Positions 52,211 to 62,194 of a stretch of 64,000 nt of DNA are shown piece after piece. The DNA comes from Methylobacterium sp. E-065 (lineage in GTDB: Bacteria; Pseudomonadota; Alphaproteobacteria; Rhizobiales; Beijerinckiaceae), in assembly GCF_022829605.1 (NCBI RefSeq), contig NZ_JAKSYD010000153.1, forward strand, positions 19,736 to 83,735, read 5' to 3'. The first letter of the stretch is position 1. Each line of letters opens with the position of its first letter. Below the pieces are notes generated by a model. The model worked only from the letters and a program-made list of their open reading frames with translations. It was not told the DNA's origin and ran no database searches. The translations under genes were made by a program, and so were the position numbers.

Positions 52211-53758
52211 ATGTCCAAGGCCGATACTCCCAAGGCCGAGAAGGCCGACATCCTCAAGCCCCGCCTGCCGCGCGGCTTCGTCGACCGGCGCGCCGGTGAG
52301 ATCGCCGCGCAGCACCGGATGCTGGAGACGATCCGGCGGAGCTTCGAACTCTACGGCTTCGAGGCGCTGGAGACCCCCTTCGTCGAGTACACCGAGGCGT
52401 TGGGCAAGTTCCTGCCCGACCTCGACCGGCCGAACGCGGGCGTGTTCTCGTTCCAGGACGACGACGAGGCGTGGCTGTCGCTGCGCTACGACCTGACGGC
52501 GCCGCTCGCCCGGTTCGTGGCCGAGAATTTCGACGCCCTGCCCAAACCCTATCGCAGCTACCGGGCCGGCTACGTCTTCCGCAACGAGAAGCCGGGGCCG
52601 GGCCGGTTCCGCCAGTTCATGCAGTTCGACGCCGACATCGTGGGCGCGGGCAGCATCGCGGCCGATGCCGAGATCTGCATGCTGATGGCCGACACGCTGA
52701 ACCGGCTCGGGCTCGGCGGCCAGTACGTGGTCAAGGTCAACAACCGCAAGGTGCTCGACGGCGTGATGGAGGCGGCGGGCCTCGCGGGCGACGACCGGGC
52801 CGGCCAGCGCCTGACCGTGCTCCGGGCGATCGACAAGCTCGACCGGCTGGGCGTCGACGGGGTGCGCCAGCTCCTGGGCGCCGGCCGCAAGGACGAGAGC
52901 GGCGACTTCACCAAGGGCGCGGGCCTCGACGAGGCGGCGATCGGGCGGATCCTGGCCTACGTGTCGTTCCAGGCCAGCGCCGCGGACGGCGCCGACAAGG
53001 TGGCGTTCTGGGAAAAGTTCTTTGCCGGCTGGCACGACGCGGTCGGCGATTCGGAGACCGGCCGGGAGGGCATTGCCGAACTGCACGCGATCATGCGCCT
53101 CTGCGCGGCCGCCGGCTACGGCCACGACGTGATCCGGGCCGATCCGAGCGTCGTGCGCGGGCTCGAATACTACACCGGCCCGGTCTACGAGGCCGAGCTG
53201 ACCTTCCCGGTGACCAACGAGGACGGGCAGACGGTGCGCTTCGGTTCGGTGGCGGGCGGCGGGCGCTACGACGGGCTGGTCGGGCGGTTCCGGGCCGAGC
53301 CGGTGCCGGCGGCCGGCTTCTCGATCGGCGTCTCGCGCCTGTTCTCGGCCCTGCAGCTCGTGAATAGCCCGCTGCTCGCCGGCACCGAGACTCCTGGGCC
53401 GGTGGTCGTGCTGGTCCTCGATCGGGAGAACATGGCCGATTACCAGCGCCTCGTGGCGCTGCTGCGTGCCGACGGCATCCGGGCCGAACTCTATCTCGGC
53501 GCCGCCGGCATGAAGGCGCAGATGAAATACGCCGACCGCCGCCGCGCCCCGGTGGCGATCATCCAGGGCTCGAACGAGCGCTTGGCCGGCGAGGTCCAGA
53601 TCAAGGACCTGATCGAGGGCGCCCGGGCGGCGGAGTCCATCGCCAGCAACGCCGAGTGGAAGGCCGCGCGGCCGGCGCAATTCTCCTGTCCGGAGGCCGA
53701 TCTGGTGGCGCAGGTCCGTGCCGTGCTGGCTCGGCACTTTCCGTCGACCGCGGGTTGA
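52211..53758 (+). CDS. hisS: Histidyl-tRNA synthetase
   Basis: A 515-residue class II synthetase that charges tRNA(His). Motif 1 is near [16 protein letters not shown]; motif 2 is [20 protein letters not shown]; the His-specific loop is [16 protein letters not shown]; motif 3 is [13 protein letters not shown]. An anticodon-binding domain follows ([20 protein letters not shown]). The start [19 protein letters not shown] at 52211 is chosen; upstream extension runs into the leader repeat. It precedes hisZ and hisG in the window but is not adjacent to them. Confidence 0.96.
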   Translation: MSKADTPKAEKADILKPRLPRGFVDRRAGEIAAQHRMLETIRRSFELYGFEALETPFVEYTEALGKFLPDLDRPNAGVFSFQDDDEAWLSLRYDLTAPLARFVAENFDALPKPYRSYRAGYVFRNEKPGPGRFRQFMQFDADIVGAGSIAADAEICMLMADTLNRLGLGGQYVVKVNNRKVLDGVMEAAGLAGDDRAGQRLTVLRAIDKLDRLGVDGVRQLLGAGRKDESGDFTKGAGLDEAAIGRILAYVSFQASAADGADKVAFWEKFFAGWHDAVGDSETGREGIAELHAIMRLCAAAGYGHDVIRADPSVVRGLEYYTGPVYEAELTFPVTNEDGQTVRFGSVAGGGRYDGLVGRFRAEPVPAAGFSIGVSRLFSALQLVNSPLLAGTETPGPVVVLVLDRENMADYQRLVALLRADGIRAELYLGAAGMKAQMKYADRRRAPVAIIQGSNERLAGEVQIKDLIEGARAAESIASNAEWKAARPAQFSCPEADLVAQVRAVLARHFPSTAG

Positions 53759-53825
53759 AACGCACAAGCCTCCGCGGCGTTGTTCCCGGTCGATGCCGCG
53801 ACCTTGTCGGCAGGGAAATCCGGGG

Positions 53826-54074
53826 ATGCGCTTCAAGACGCCCACGCTGATCCTGCCGGCCGTGCTGCTCCTTGCCGGCGCAGTACCGGCTTCCGCAGCC
53901 CGCCCGGTGCCCGGTCAACTGCCCAGCGCCGTGGCATCGGCCACGCCGGGAACCGGCAGCGCGCCGGTCCTCAGCGCCGGCGTCGCGGGCGCCCCCGCAC
54001 TCGCTTCCCTGACCCGGAAGAAATCCGCACGGCGACCCCGCGGTGCCCGCCTCGGCAGCGCCCGCCCGCTCTGA
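53826..54074 (+). CDS. Small secreted Ala/Pro-rich protein
   Basis: An 82-residue protein from ATG 53826 (MRFKTPTLILPAVLLLAGAV) with a clear signal peptide cut near ASA-ARP. The mature part of about 55 residues is low-complexity, rich in Ala, Gly, Pro and Ser, ending in a basic tail TRKKSARRPRGARLGSARP. GGGG precedes the ATG. No family is recognised. It lies 67 bases after hisS and is followed by compound repeat H. Confidence 0.6.
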   Translation: MRFKTPTLILPAVLLLAGAVPASAARPVPGQLPSAVASATPGTGSAPVLSAGVAGAPALASLTRKKSARRPRGARLGSARPL

Positions 54075-54087
54075 GACCGCAAGCGAG

Positions 54088-54231
54088 TCCGGGTTTCCCA
54101 AGGGCGAGCCCTTGGGCGGGGGTTCGGGGGCGGAGCCCCTGAGACTTGGGCTTCGCCCAACACCGGGTGGAACCCGGCACCAGGGCTCTGCCCTGGACCC
54201 GCGAAAGGTCTCGACCTTTCGAAACCGGGAC
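54088..54231. repeat. Compound palindromic repeat, copy H
   Basis: Modules in order: CCCAAGGGCGAGCCCTTGGG, GGGGGCGGAGCCCC, TTGGGCTTCGCCCAA, CCGGGTGGAACCCGG, CCAGGGCTCTGCCCTGG and CGAAAGGTCTCGACCTTTCG, ending GAAACC. It sits between the convergent small secreted protein and acid phosphatase genes, and is among the most complete copies. Confidence 0.88.
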
Positions 54232-54237
54232 GTTGCT

Positions 54238-55521
54238 CTACCGCACGCAGACCGGCGGCAGCGCGGCGCGGACCTTGGCGGCGAATGTCGCGAGGTCGCA
54301 GCCGCCATCCCGCGCCGGACAGATCCCGATCGCCAGTGGCAGCGAGACCGGTGGGTTGCGGGGGCCGAGCGGCCGGGCGGTGCGCAGTTGATCGAGGGTC
54401 TGGGCGTAGATCTTGACCCGAACCGTCCGCGCCTCGGTCTCGGGATGGCGCCAGACTTCGAAGGCCAGGGTGGTGTCCGGGGCCGTCGGGTCCGGCTGAC
54501 CCGGGAGCGACCAGCCGACCCCCAGGGCGCCCGACAGGTTCGACAGGGTGGTGTCGTGACCGGCCAGCATGACGAGGCGCGCGCTCGCCCCGAGCGGTGG
54601 GACGCCGAGACCCCGGGGCGCCTCGCCCTGCAGCAGGTCGGCGAGCATCCGCAGCAGCGTCGCCGCGCGGAACTGGGCGATCTCGGGCGTCCGCCTCAGG
54701 AGGTCGGCCGAGCGCCGGTGGGCGGGCAGCAGAGTCGCCAGGGTCTCGGTCGAACCCTGCCCCCAGGCGACCTGTTCGGCCGGCAGGCCCTCCGCGTATT
54801 CCAAGAGCAGGTTTTCCGACACCGTGGCGGCGAGCGCCAGCGGACCGGCGATCTTCAGCCCATTCGGCTCGGCGACTAACGTGCTCGGGCCGTCCAGGCA
54901 GGCGGCCGGGACCGCCGCGCAGGCCTGCGGGCCGAGGATCCGTTTCAGCGCCGCGATCGCCTTCTCGGACGGCTTGTCGGTCACCGCGATCCCGCCCGCC
55001 GTCCGGCTCTGGATCGCCGCCAGGGCCACGACCGGCTCCAGCGGGCAGATGCGCCCGCTGTCGAAGACCGGATCGACGGCACCCACCGGCCCATGACGCG
55101 CCACGAGGCCGCAACCCGGGAGGACGGCGTCGGCCAGGATCTGGCCGCTCCGGCGGGTGCGGTTCGCGGCGCCGTCCGCCCAGACCTGTACGGCGTTCGG
55201 CGCCGGGCAGCCGGTCGCGGGCAGCAATTCCGCCGCGGCATAGACCGCCCGCAGGTAGGTCCCCATCTGCGTCAACGCCTCGGCCCCGTGCGGGGTCAGC
55301 TCGCCCGGCTCGACCGGGAAGGCGGGCCAGGGCCGGCCGGTCTTAGCCTCCAGCGCGGCCGGCGAGGCGGTCGGCGCGCGTACGCCGTGGCGGGTGACCG
55401 TCACCACCCGTTCGAGCTTGGGCTCGGCCCGGGCGGGCGCCTGCGCCGCCAGGATCAGGCTCAGCGCCGCGGCGAGGCCCACCTGCCGCCGACCGGGAAT
55501 CTGAAAGACGCGCCGAGTCAT
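54238..55521 (-). CDS. Periplasmic histidine acid phosphatase (phytase / glucose-1-phosphatase-like)
   Basis: A 427-residue secreted phosphatase. A signal peptide (GLAAALSLILAAQAPARA) is followed by the catalytic VTVTRHGVRAPTA (nucleophilic His with the RHGxRxP motif) and a late HD motif in MLAGHDTTLSNLSG. This two-part site defines the branch 2 histidine acid phosphatases (AppA phytase, Agp). It should release phosphate from sugar phosphates or phytate in the periplasm. ATG 55521 gives the signal peptide. Confidence 0.9.
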   Translation of the reverse strand: MTRRVFQIPGRRQVGLAAALSLILAAQAPARAEPKLERVVTVTRHGVRAPTASPAALEAKTGRPWPAFPVEPGELTPHGAEALTQMGTYLRAVYAAAELLPATGCPAPNAVQVWADGAANRTRRSGQILADAVLPGCGLVARHGPVGAVDPVFDSGRICPLEPVVALAAIQSRTAGGIAVTDKPSEKAIAALKRILGPQACAAVPAACLDGPSTLVAEPNGLKIAGPLALAATVSENLLLEYAEGLPAEQVAWGQGSTETLATLLPAHRRSADLLRRTPEIAQFRAATLLRMLADLLQGEAPRGLGVPPLGASARLVMLAGHDTTLSNLSGALGVGWSLPGQPDPTAPDTTLAFEVWRHPETEARTVRVKIYAQTLDQLRTARPLGPRNPPVSLPLAIGICPARDGGCDLATFAAKVRAALPPVCVR

Positions 55522-55988
55522 CCCGGGATCTGCTCCACATCGCCGCCGGATGATCCGACCACCCGACAATGCTCAAGCTCATGCGAAGAAGCAATCCATC
55601 CGCTTTCTAAGTCTTAACTTGCTGGATTTCGGATCGTATCGACTTCATTTTTGGTTCGTATGATCCATAAACCACAATCTAACGCTTCATTTTATCGGTT
55701 CACACATTGAATGTTCTGGTTTCGAAAGGTCGAGACCGTTCGCGGGTGCAGGGCAGCGCCCTGCTGTCGGGCTGTGCCCGATGGTCGGCCTCTGCCCGCA
55801 CCAGGGCTTCGCCCGATCTGTCAGGGCTCTGCCCTGACGACCCGCCAAAGGGCGAGCCCTTTGGAATCCCCTGATCGGCGTGACGATCGGGCCGGACGGC
55901 CCCTGCGCAGTCCCGCGCGCCGGACCAGCGCGGGGTGTGTCGCCAAGCCCGGCCGTGGTTGCTACAGAGCGCCCGCGAGGTGGACACG
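55522..55988. other. Gene-free divergent region between acid phosphatase and hisZ
   Basis: About 467 bases. Bases 55590-55710 are strikingly AT-rich, with a near-palindrome GGATCGTAT...CGTATGATCC, and probably hold the phosphatase promoter. Repeat copy I (55716-55870) follows, then about 115 bases to hisZ. A repeat inside a divergent promoter region is unusual here, since the other copies mostly follow gene ends. Confidence 0.6.
55716..55870. repeat. Compound palindromic repeat, copy I
   Basis: Modules include GGTTTC, GAAAGGTCGAGACCGTTC, GCAGGGCAGCGCCCTGC, TCGGGCTGTGCCCGA, CAGGGCTTCGCCC, CAGGGCTCTGCCCTG and CCAAAGGGCGAGCCCTTTGG. It lies upstream of hisZ in a divergent region rather than after a gene. 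Confidence 0.85.
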
Positions 55989-57128
55989 ATGACACGACCG
56001 GAGGCGGGTGAGACGGGGGCGGGGGACGCGGCGCGGACGCGTCTGCTCGCCCATCTGACGGCGGCGGGCTACCGGCCGGTGACGCCGCCGGTGCTGCAGC
56101 CGCTGGAGCCGTTCCTGGAACTGTCCGGCGAGGATATCCGCCGCCGGATCTTCGTGACCCAGGATGCGGCCGGGGCCGAGCTGTGCCTGCGCCCGGAATT
56201 CACCATTCCGGTCTGCCGCCTGCACCGGGCCGAGGCCGACGGGCGGGTGGCCGATTACAGCTATTGCGGCCCGGTCTTCCGGCTGGCGGCCGACGAGCCC
56301 GACGAGTTCTTCCAGGCCGGGATCGAATCGATCGGGCGCACCGACACGCCGGCCGCGGACGCGGAGGTGCTGGGCCTCGCCCTCGAAGGTCTCGCGCTGT
56401 TCGGCCGGCATGATCCGGCGGTGCGGCTCGGCGATATGGGCCTGACCGTTGCGCTTCTCGACGGGCTCGCGGTTCCGCCCGCCGCCAAGCGGCGGACCCT
56501 CCGAGCGCTCGCCGCCGGGCGCTCGCTCGACGCCGTGACCAATGGCGCCGGGGCGCGGCCCGAGGATCCGCATGCCGGCCTGCTGGCGGCGATCCAGGGC
56601 CAGGACCCGCGGGGCGTGCGCGCCTTCGTGGAGGACGTGCTGGCGATCGCCGGGATCTCGGCGGTGGGCGGGCGCAGCGCGGGCGAGATCGCCGAACGCT
56701 TCCTCGCCAAAGCCTCCGCGCAGGCCCATGGCGGGGCCGGGCTCAACACCGAGAACCGCGCGATCCTCGACCGCTACCGGGCGATCGCCGGCCATCCGGA
56801 CGCGGCAGCGCGTGATCTGCGAGCGCTGGTCGCCGACGCGAACTTGCGCCACGACGCCCTCTCGGCCGCCCTCGACCTGTTCGAGGAGCGCACCGGCTTC
56901 ATCGCGGCCCGGGGCCTGCCGATCGAACGCTTCCGCTTCCAGGGCGGCTTCGCCCGCAACCTCGACTATTATACCGGCTTCATCTTCGAGGTGACCGAGC
57001 GCGACGGCCCGATCCTGGTCGGGGGCGGCCGCTACGACGGGCTGCTCGGGCATCTCGGCAGCCCGGTGCCGCTGCCCGCGGTAGGCTGCACCTTCTGGAT
57101 CGAGCGCGTGGCGGGAGCCGGACAATGA
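55989..57128 (+). CDS. hisZ: ATP phosphoribosyltransferase regulatory subunit HisZ
   Basis: A 379-residue catalytically inactive HisRS paralogue that activates HisG and mediates histidine feedback. The HisRS-like core is seen in [49 protein letters not shown] and [17 protein letters not shown]. The paired [16 protein letters not shown] follows. The start is ATG 55989; an in-frame extension upstream is unlikely. It overlaps hisG by four bases (57125-57128), so translation is coupled. Confidence 0.94.
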   Translation: MTRPEAGETGAGDAARTRLLAHLTAAGYRPVTPPVLQPLEPFLELSGEDIRRRIFVTQDAAGAELCLRPEFTIPVCRLHRAEADGRVADYSYCGPVFRLAADEPDEFFQAGIESIGRTDTPAADAEVLGLALEGLALFGRHDPAVRLGDMGLTVALLDGLAVPPAAKRRTLRALAAGRSLDAVTNGAGARPEDPHAGLLAAIQGQDPRGVRAFVEDVLAIAGISAVGGRSAGEIAERFLAKASAQAHGGAGLNTENRAILDRYRAIAGHPDAAARDLRALVADANLRHDALSAALDLFEERTGFIAARGLPIERFRFQGGFARNLDYYTGFIFEVTERDGPILVGGGRYDGLLGHLGSPVPLPAVGCTFWIERVAGAGQ

Positions 57129-58120
57129 GCGCTTCCGAGCCCCTCAGCTTCGAGCCCCTCATCCTGGCGGTCCCGTCCAAGGGACGCCTGCAGGAGAATG
57201 CCAGCGCGTTCTTCGGCCGCGCGGGTCTCAAGCTCGCGCAAGGCGCGGGCGCCCGCGATTACCGGGGCAAGCTTCTCGGCGTGCCCGACGTCGAGGTGCG
57301 CTACCTCTCGGCTTCCGAGATCGCCGCGCAGCTCGCCTCCGGCGCAGCCCATCTCGGGGTGACCGGCGAGGACCTGATCCGCGAGACCCTGCCGGACGTG
57401 CGCGGCCAGGTGGAATTGCTGACGCCGCTCGGCTTCGGCAACGCCACCGTGGTGGTGGCCGTGCCCCAGGCCTGGATCGACGTGCGCGACATGTCGGATC
57501 TCGACGAGGTCGCGGCCGGGATGCGCGCCCGCCACGGCCGGCGCCTGCGGGTCGCCACCAAATACGTGAACCTGACCCGCCGGTTCTTCGCCGAGAAGGG
57601 CGTGGCCGATTACCGGATCGTCGAGAGCCTGGGTGCCACCGAGGGGGCACCCGCCGCCGGCTCGGCCGAGATCGTGGTCGATATCACCACCACGGGGGCG
57701 ACGCTCAGCGCCAACGCCCTGAAGGTGCTGGAGGACGGGATCATCCTGCGCTCGGAGGCGAACCTCGTGGCCTCGCTCAAGGCGCCCTGGGGCGCGGGCC
57801 AGCGGGCGGCGCTCCGCACCGTGCTCGGCCGCATCGCCGCCGAGGAGCGCGCCCGCACGACCCGAGAGGTGCGCGCCGCCCTGCCGGAGAGCGGCACGAT
57901 CGACCTCGCCACCCTCGCAGGGCTGCACGAGGCGGAACTGCCCTACGGTGCTCCGCGGGGGCCGGAGGGTGAGATCGTGCTGCGCTGTCCGGAGGGCGCG
58001 GTGTTCGACCTCGCCGGCGCGCTGGTCGAGGCCGGGGCGCGGGCCGTGACGGTGCGGCGGGTGGACTACGCCTTCGCGGCCGAGAACCCGCTGGCGGAGC
58101 GGTTGCTGGCGCGGTTGTAA
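57125..58120 (+). CDS. hisG: ATP phosphoribosyltransferase catalytic subunit HisG
   Basis: HisG starts histidine synthesis by joining ATP and PRPP. The 331-residue protein has [19 protein letters not shown] near the start, [25 protein letters not shown], and the PRPP loop [19 protein letters not shown]. It is longer than the usual short HisG (about 210-230 residues) that works with HisZ; the extra C-terminal part of about 100 residues ([21 protein letters not shown] onward) is not the classical HisG_C domain that I can recognise. Coupled to hisZ by ATGA. Confidence 0.94.
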   Translation: MSASEPLSFEPLILAVPSKGRLQENASAFFGRAGLKLAQGAGARDYRGKLLGVPDVEVRYLSASEIAAQLASGAAHLGVTGEDLIRETLPDVRGQVELLTPLGFGNATVVVAVPQAWIDVRDMSDLDEVAAGMRARHGRRLRVATKYVNLTRRFFAEKGVADYRIVESLGATEGAPAAGSAEIVVDITTTGATLSANALKVLEDGIILRSEANLVASLKAPWGAGQRAALRTVLGRIAAEERARTTREVRAALPESGTIDLATLAGLHEAELPYGAPRGPEGEIVLRCPEGAVFDLAGALVEAGARAVTVRRVDYAFAAENPLAERLLARL

Positions 58121-58157
58121 GGGCGTTCGTCGGGCCTGCACGCGTGATCGCTGCGAG

Positions 58158-58505
58158 CTATTGCGGCCCCTGCTTGGCGAACTCCGAAAGCACGCCGCGC
58201 AGCACCTTGAGCCGCCCGTCATACGCGGCCGTCAGGCAAGCTACGTCGGCGCCGCAGGTCCGGCGCTCCTCGAGCCACGCTTCCTGATCCTCGCGCAGCT
58301 TCCCTTGGCCACCCATCGGCAGCACGGCCTTCAGGATCTCGAACCGGGTCGCCATCTCGACGTCCCGGTCGTTGAGGGGAAGATGCGCGCAGATCGCCTT
58401 CTCGTCGGCCGCCGTGGCCTTGTCGCAGGGGAAGCTCGCCGCGTAGGCCGGGGCGTTGGCCCCGAGGGCGGCGAGGAGCAGGGCGAGGACGAGCGGCTTC
58501 GACAT
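58158..58505 (-). CDS. LprI-like (DUF1311) secreted protein
   Basis: A 115-residue protein with a signal peptide (MSKPLVLALLLAALGANAPA, cut near AYA-ASF) and four Cys. The CDKATAADEKAICAHLPLNDRDVEMA and the later CGADVACLTAAYDGRLKVLR match the lysozyme-inhibitor LprI N-terminal (DUF1311) pattern, including paired Cys. Some members inhibit lysozyme, but most are uncharacterised. It is convergent with hisG and follows the hemE-hemJ operon direction. Confidence 0.82.
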   Translation of the reverse strand: MSKPLVLALLLAALGANAPAYAASFPCDKATAADEKAICAHLPLNDRDVEMATRFEILKAVLPMGGQGKLREDQEAWLEERRTCGADVACLTAAYDGRLKVLRGVLSEFAKQGPQ

Positions 58506-58588
58506 GGCCTGCCAACGAGCCGGTGGCGGAAAGGCTCCCGCGCGCCGACAGCGTGGCGAAACGCGCCCGGGATCACAGGATCCCCGGA

Positions 58589-59020
58589 TCAGAGGCCCGG
58601 CTTGACCACCACCAGGATGACGATGACGATCATCAGGAGCGTCGGCACCTCGTTGAGCACCCGGTAGAACCGGTGGCCGCGGGTGTTCCGGTCGGCGGCG
58701 AAGTCCTTGACCATCCGGGCGAGCCAGCCGTGAATGCCCGACATCGCCAGCACCAGCACGAATTTCGCCTGCAGCCAGGGGGCCGCGTAGTAGCCGCTCA
58801 TCCAGGCGAGGATCAGCCCGAACACCCAGGTGGCGATCAGCGCCGGAGTCATGATCGCCTTGAGCAGGCGGCGCTCCATGACCTTGAAGGTCGCCGATTG
58901 CCCCTCGGAGCCCGGCGGCAGGCTCGCGTGATAGACGAACAGCCGGGGCAGGTAGAGCATGCCCGCCATCCAGGCGATCAGGCTGACGATGTGCCCGACC
59001 TTGATCCAGTCGTACAGCAC
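58589..59020 (-). CDS. hemJ: Protoporphyrinogen IX oxidase HemJ
   Basis: A 143-residue inner-membrane protein with four helices that oxidises protoporphyrinogen IX in bacteria lacking HemG/HemY. The family start LYDWIKVGHIVSLIAWMAGMLYLPRLF has the conserved His and the LPRLFVYH motif; the centre carries RRLLKAIMTPALIATWVFG and the end ends in RVLNEVPTLLMIVIVILVVVKP. GTG at 59020 lies 7 bases after the hemE stop, so hemE-hemJ form an operon. Confidence 0.9.
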   Translation of the reverse strand: MLYDWIKVGHIVSLIAWMAGMLYLPRLFVYHASLPPGSEGQSATFKVMERRLLKAIMTPALIATWVFGLILAWMSGYYAAPWLQAKFVLVLAMSGIHGWLARMVKDFAADRNTRGHRFYRVLNEVPTLLMIVIVILVVVKPGL

Positions 59021-59027
59021 GGCCGGC

Positions 59028-60155
<1,128 letters not shown>

Positions 60156-60344
60156 CTGCGCTCCACCCCCGCTTGTCCGATCCGGAATGCCTGTCGGCGT
60201 GCCTCCTGTCGAGTCGCGGCACGCCGATCCCCACACAGGCCCCTTCGAAAAGAAAAGAGAGATTCTAGGACTCTGTTTTTTCTATTGGGGGGGCGAGGAT
60301 CGGGCGCGCAATCGGGTCCACAGGCCGTCCCCGCCGCCGCGCCG

Positions 60345-60359
60345 TTAACGAGGCTTTAA
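60345..60359. promoter_or_regulatory. CtrA-type binding box inside candidate oriC
   Basis: TTAACGAGGCTTTAA fits TTAA-N7-TTAA exactly. In Caulobacter, CtrA sites within oriC block replication until the swarmer-to-stalked transition. Its presence here is a plausible sign of cell-cycle control, but the motif is short and could be chance. Confidence 0.55.
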
Positions 60360-60549
60360 AGGATTCGCTCCATATTGCGAGAACCGGATGGTCCGACAGC
60401 GCCTTGGCTACGCCGAGTCGTGTACGCACCCCCCGTGTGTCCCGGATTGTCCCACGGGGCCGGATTCCGCCTGCCCAAATCGCGGGCCTGTGAACGGCGG
60501 AGTCGATAACCGAACACCGTCCTGTTCTGGACCGGCCCGGTCGGGCATC

Positions 60550-60592
60550 CTATCCACACTGATCGACTCCCCTGGCGGCCGGCGGTGGATAA
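60550..60592. promoter_or_regulatory. DnaA-box pair within candidate oriC
   Basis: CTATCCACA on the plus strand and TTATCCACC on the minus strand, each one base off the E. coli consensus, are 34 bases apart start-to-start and face each other just before ppsR. They are the best DnaA boxes noticed in the window. Confidence 0.65.
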
Positions 60593-60619
60593 CCCGGGCC
60601 CCGTGACGAAGGCGACCAG

Positions 60620-61450
60620 ATGGGCCGCAGCTATTTCCACCTCCACCTCGTCTCCGACTCGACCGGCGAGACGCTGATCAATGTGGGGCGGGCGGCGGCC
60701 GCCCAGTACGAGGGGGTGTCGGCGATCGAGCACGTCTACCCGCTGGTACGCTCGGCGGCGCAGCTCGACCGGGTCATCTCGGAGATCCGGGCCGCGCCGG
60801 GCCTCGTGCTCTACACCCTGGTGGGCGGCGATCTCGGTGAGCGGCTGGAGGAGGTCGCCCGGGAGACCGGGTCCCCGTGCCTGTCGGTGCTGCGGCCGGT
60901 CCACGACCTGCTGCGCGCCTATCTCGGTGCCGAGACCACGGCCCGGCCGGGCGCCCAGCACATGCTGAACGCGGAGTACTTCAAGCGCATCGACGCGATG
61001 AACTTCACGTTGGCCCACGACGACGGCAACCTGCCGGAGGATCTGGAGCAGGCCGACGTGATCCTGCTCGGGGTCAGCCGCACCTCGAAGACGCCGACCT
61101 CGATCTACCTCGCCAATCGCGGCCTCAAGACCACCAACCTGCCGCTGGTGCCGGGGATGCCGCTGCCGCCTGCGATCGAGCGCGCGCGCAAGCCGCTGGT
61201 GGTGGGCCTGTTCGCGTCACCGGAGCGGATCGTGCAGATCCGCCAGAACCGGCTCTCCAGCCTCAACGCCGACGAATCGTCCCTCTACGTCGACCGCTCG
61301 GCGGTGGCCGACGAGATCACCATGTCGCGCCGGCTGTTCGTCAAGAACCGCTGGCCGACGATCGACGTCACCCGTCGCTCCATCGAGGAGACCGCGGCCG
61401 CGATCGTCGACCTCTACCGCGACCACCGCCTGAAGTTCATCGCGGATTGA
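60620..61450 (+). CDS. ppsR: Pyruvate,water/phosphate dikinase regulatory protein (PPSR, DUF299)
   Basis: A 276-residue bifunctional kinase/pyrophosphorylase that switches PEP synthase or pyruvate phosphate dikinase off and on by ADP-dependent phosphorylation. It shows [21 protein letters not shown] near the start, the P-loop [16 protein letters not shown], and the conserved [16 protein letters not shown]. It begins ATG 60620 and is divergent from hemE across the candidate oriC. Near-origin placement of ppsR is typical of alphaproteobacteria. It is relevant to C1 growth because PEP supply matters in the serine cycle. Confidence 0.95.
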   Translation: MGRSYFHLHLVSDSTGETLINVGRAAAAQYEGVSAIEHVYPLVRSAAQLDRVISEIRAAPGLVLYTLVGGDLGERLEEVARETGSPCLSVLRPVHDLLRAYLGAETTARPGAQHMLNAEYFKRIDAMNFTLAHDDGNLPEDLEQADVILLGVSRTSKTPTSIYLANRGLKTTNLPLVPGMPLPPAIERARKPLVVGLFASPERIVQIRQNRLSSLNADESSLYVDRSAVADEITMSRRLFVKNRWPTIDVTRRSIEETAAAIVDLYRDHRLKFIAD

Positions 61451-61580
61451 GTCCGGGGTTCCCAAAGGGCAAGCCCTTTGGCGGGGTGTCGGGGCGGCGC
61501 CCCGACGCTCGGGCGAAGCCCGACAGAGCAGGGCGCTACCCTGCACCCGAAAAAGGTCAGGGACCTTTTGAAACCACGAC
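61451..61580. repeat. Compound palindromic repeat, copy J
   Basis: Modules in order: CCCAAAGGGCAAGCCCTTTGG, TCGGGGCGGCGCCCCGA, TCGGGCGAAGCCCGA, GCAGGGCGCTACCCTGC and AAAAGGTCAGGGACCTTTT, ending GAAACC. It fills the space between convergent ppsR and crcB and could terminate both. Confidence 0.88.
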
Positions 61581-61583
61581 GTG

Positions 61584-61973
61584 TCAGCTCCCGCTCAGGA
61601 CCGCACGCACCAGGGCGAGGCCGGCCAGCAGGCCCACCAGACCGGTTGCCACCGAGGCCAGCACGTAGAGGGCGGCCATGGCCGTCTCGCCGCGCTCGTA
61701 CAGGCTGATCGCGTCGAGCGAGAAGGTCGAGAAGGTGGTGAAGCCGCCGAGAATTCCGGTGGTCAGGAACAGCCGGGCCGGGTGACTGGCCGCGCCCCGC
61801 AGGGCGAAACCCTCGGCCAACACGCCCATCAGGAACGAGCCCAGCACGTTGATGATCAGCGTGGCCAGCGGAAAGCCGAGACCCGGCAGCAGCCGCGCAA
61901 CCGCGACGTTGACGCCGTGCCGGGCACCGCCTCCGAGTCCGGCGCCGAGGATGACGATGAGGGTCTTGATCAT
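61584..61973 (-). CDS. crcB: Fluoride channel CrcB/Fluc
   Basis: A 129-residue four-helix membrane protein that exports fluoride as an antiparallel dimer. Conserved elements are GAGLGGGARHGV at the start, LIINVLGSFLMGVL with the key Asn, and GGFTTFSTFSLDAI, the Phe-box/Thr-Ser stretch that lines the ion path. ATG 61973. A fluoride riboswitch sits 90-160 bases upstream, so expression should rise with fluoride. It is convergent with ppsR across a repeat. Confidence 0.95.
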   Translation of the reverse strand: MIKTLIVILGAGLGGGARHGVNVAVARLLPGLGFPLATLIINVLGSFLMGVLAEGFALRGAASHPARLFLTTGILGGFTTFSTFSLDAISLYERGETAMAALYVLASVATGLVGLLAGLALVRAVLSGS

Positions 61974-62062
61974 GCCTACCCTTCCTGTTTCGGTCGGGCG
62001 GACCTCACGCGTCGCGGCTTCGGCGCACGGCCCCACCGCGGACCGCGAAAAGCGCGCCCGTG

Positions 62063-62131
62063 CGGTAGGAGCCATCAGCCCGGCATGGGGATGCCGGGCG
62101 GTTGTCGGGGAGCTCCATCCCCATCACCGAC
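62063..62131 (-). ncRNA. Fluoride (crcB) riboswitch
   Basis: Read on the minus strand from 62131, the RNA starts GTCGGTGATGG, matching the crcB motif's conserved GGxGATGG. The first stem pairs GTCGG with CCGAC. ACAACCGCC follows, then a hairpin CCGGCAT/ATGCCGG and the conserved GCTGATGGCTCCTACC. The pseudoknot partner GGAGC in the first loop pairs with GCTCC in the 3' conserved block. All the landmark features of the fluoride aptamer are present. It lies about 90 bases before crcB and should switch it on with fluoride. Confidence 0.93.
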
Positions 62132-62194
62132 AGATCTAGCGCAGGACGGTGCAGGGGGGAACCGGGTTTCCCGGCCCCCATGCCGGTTCGGGGA

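Larger units (their letters stand above)
60156..60619. other. oriC: Candidate chromosomal replication origin (oriC)
   Basis: The 464-bp gene-free region between hemE and ppsR holds two DnaA-box-like 9-mers matching TTATCCACA at 8 of 9: CTATCCACA (60550-60558) and TTATCCACC on the minus strand (60584-60592). A weaker TTATCGACT lies on the minus strand at 60501-60509. A TTAA-N7-TTAA (60345-60359) fits the alphaproteobacterial CtrA-binding pattern. A purine/T-rich tract (60246-60286, ending CTGTTTTTTCTATT) could be the unwinding element. The hemE flank is the Caulobacter oriC position. No replication assay or GC-skew was run. Confidence 0.75.

Noticed and set aside
52118..53845. Long minus-strand frame opposite hisS
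   Set aside because: hisS motifs are all present on the plus strand; the antisense frame has none.
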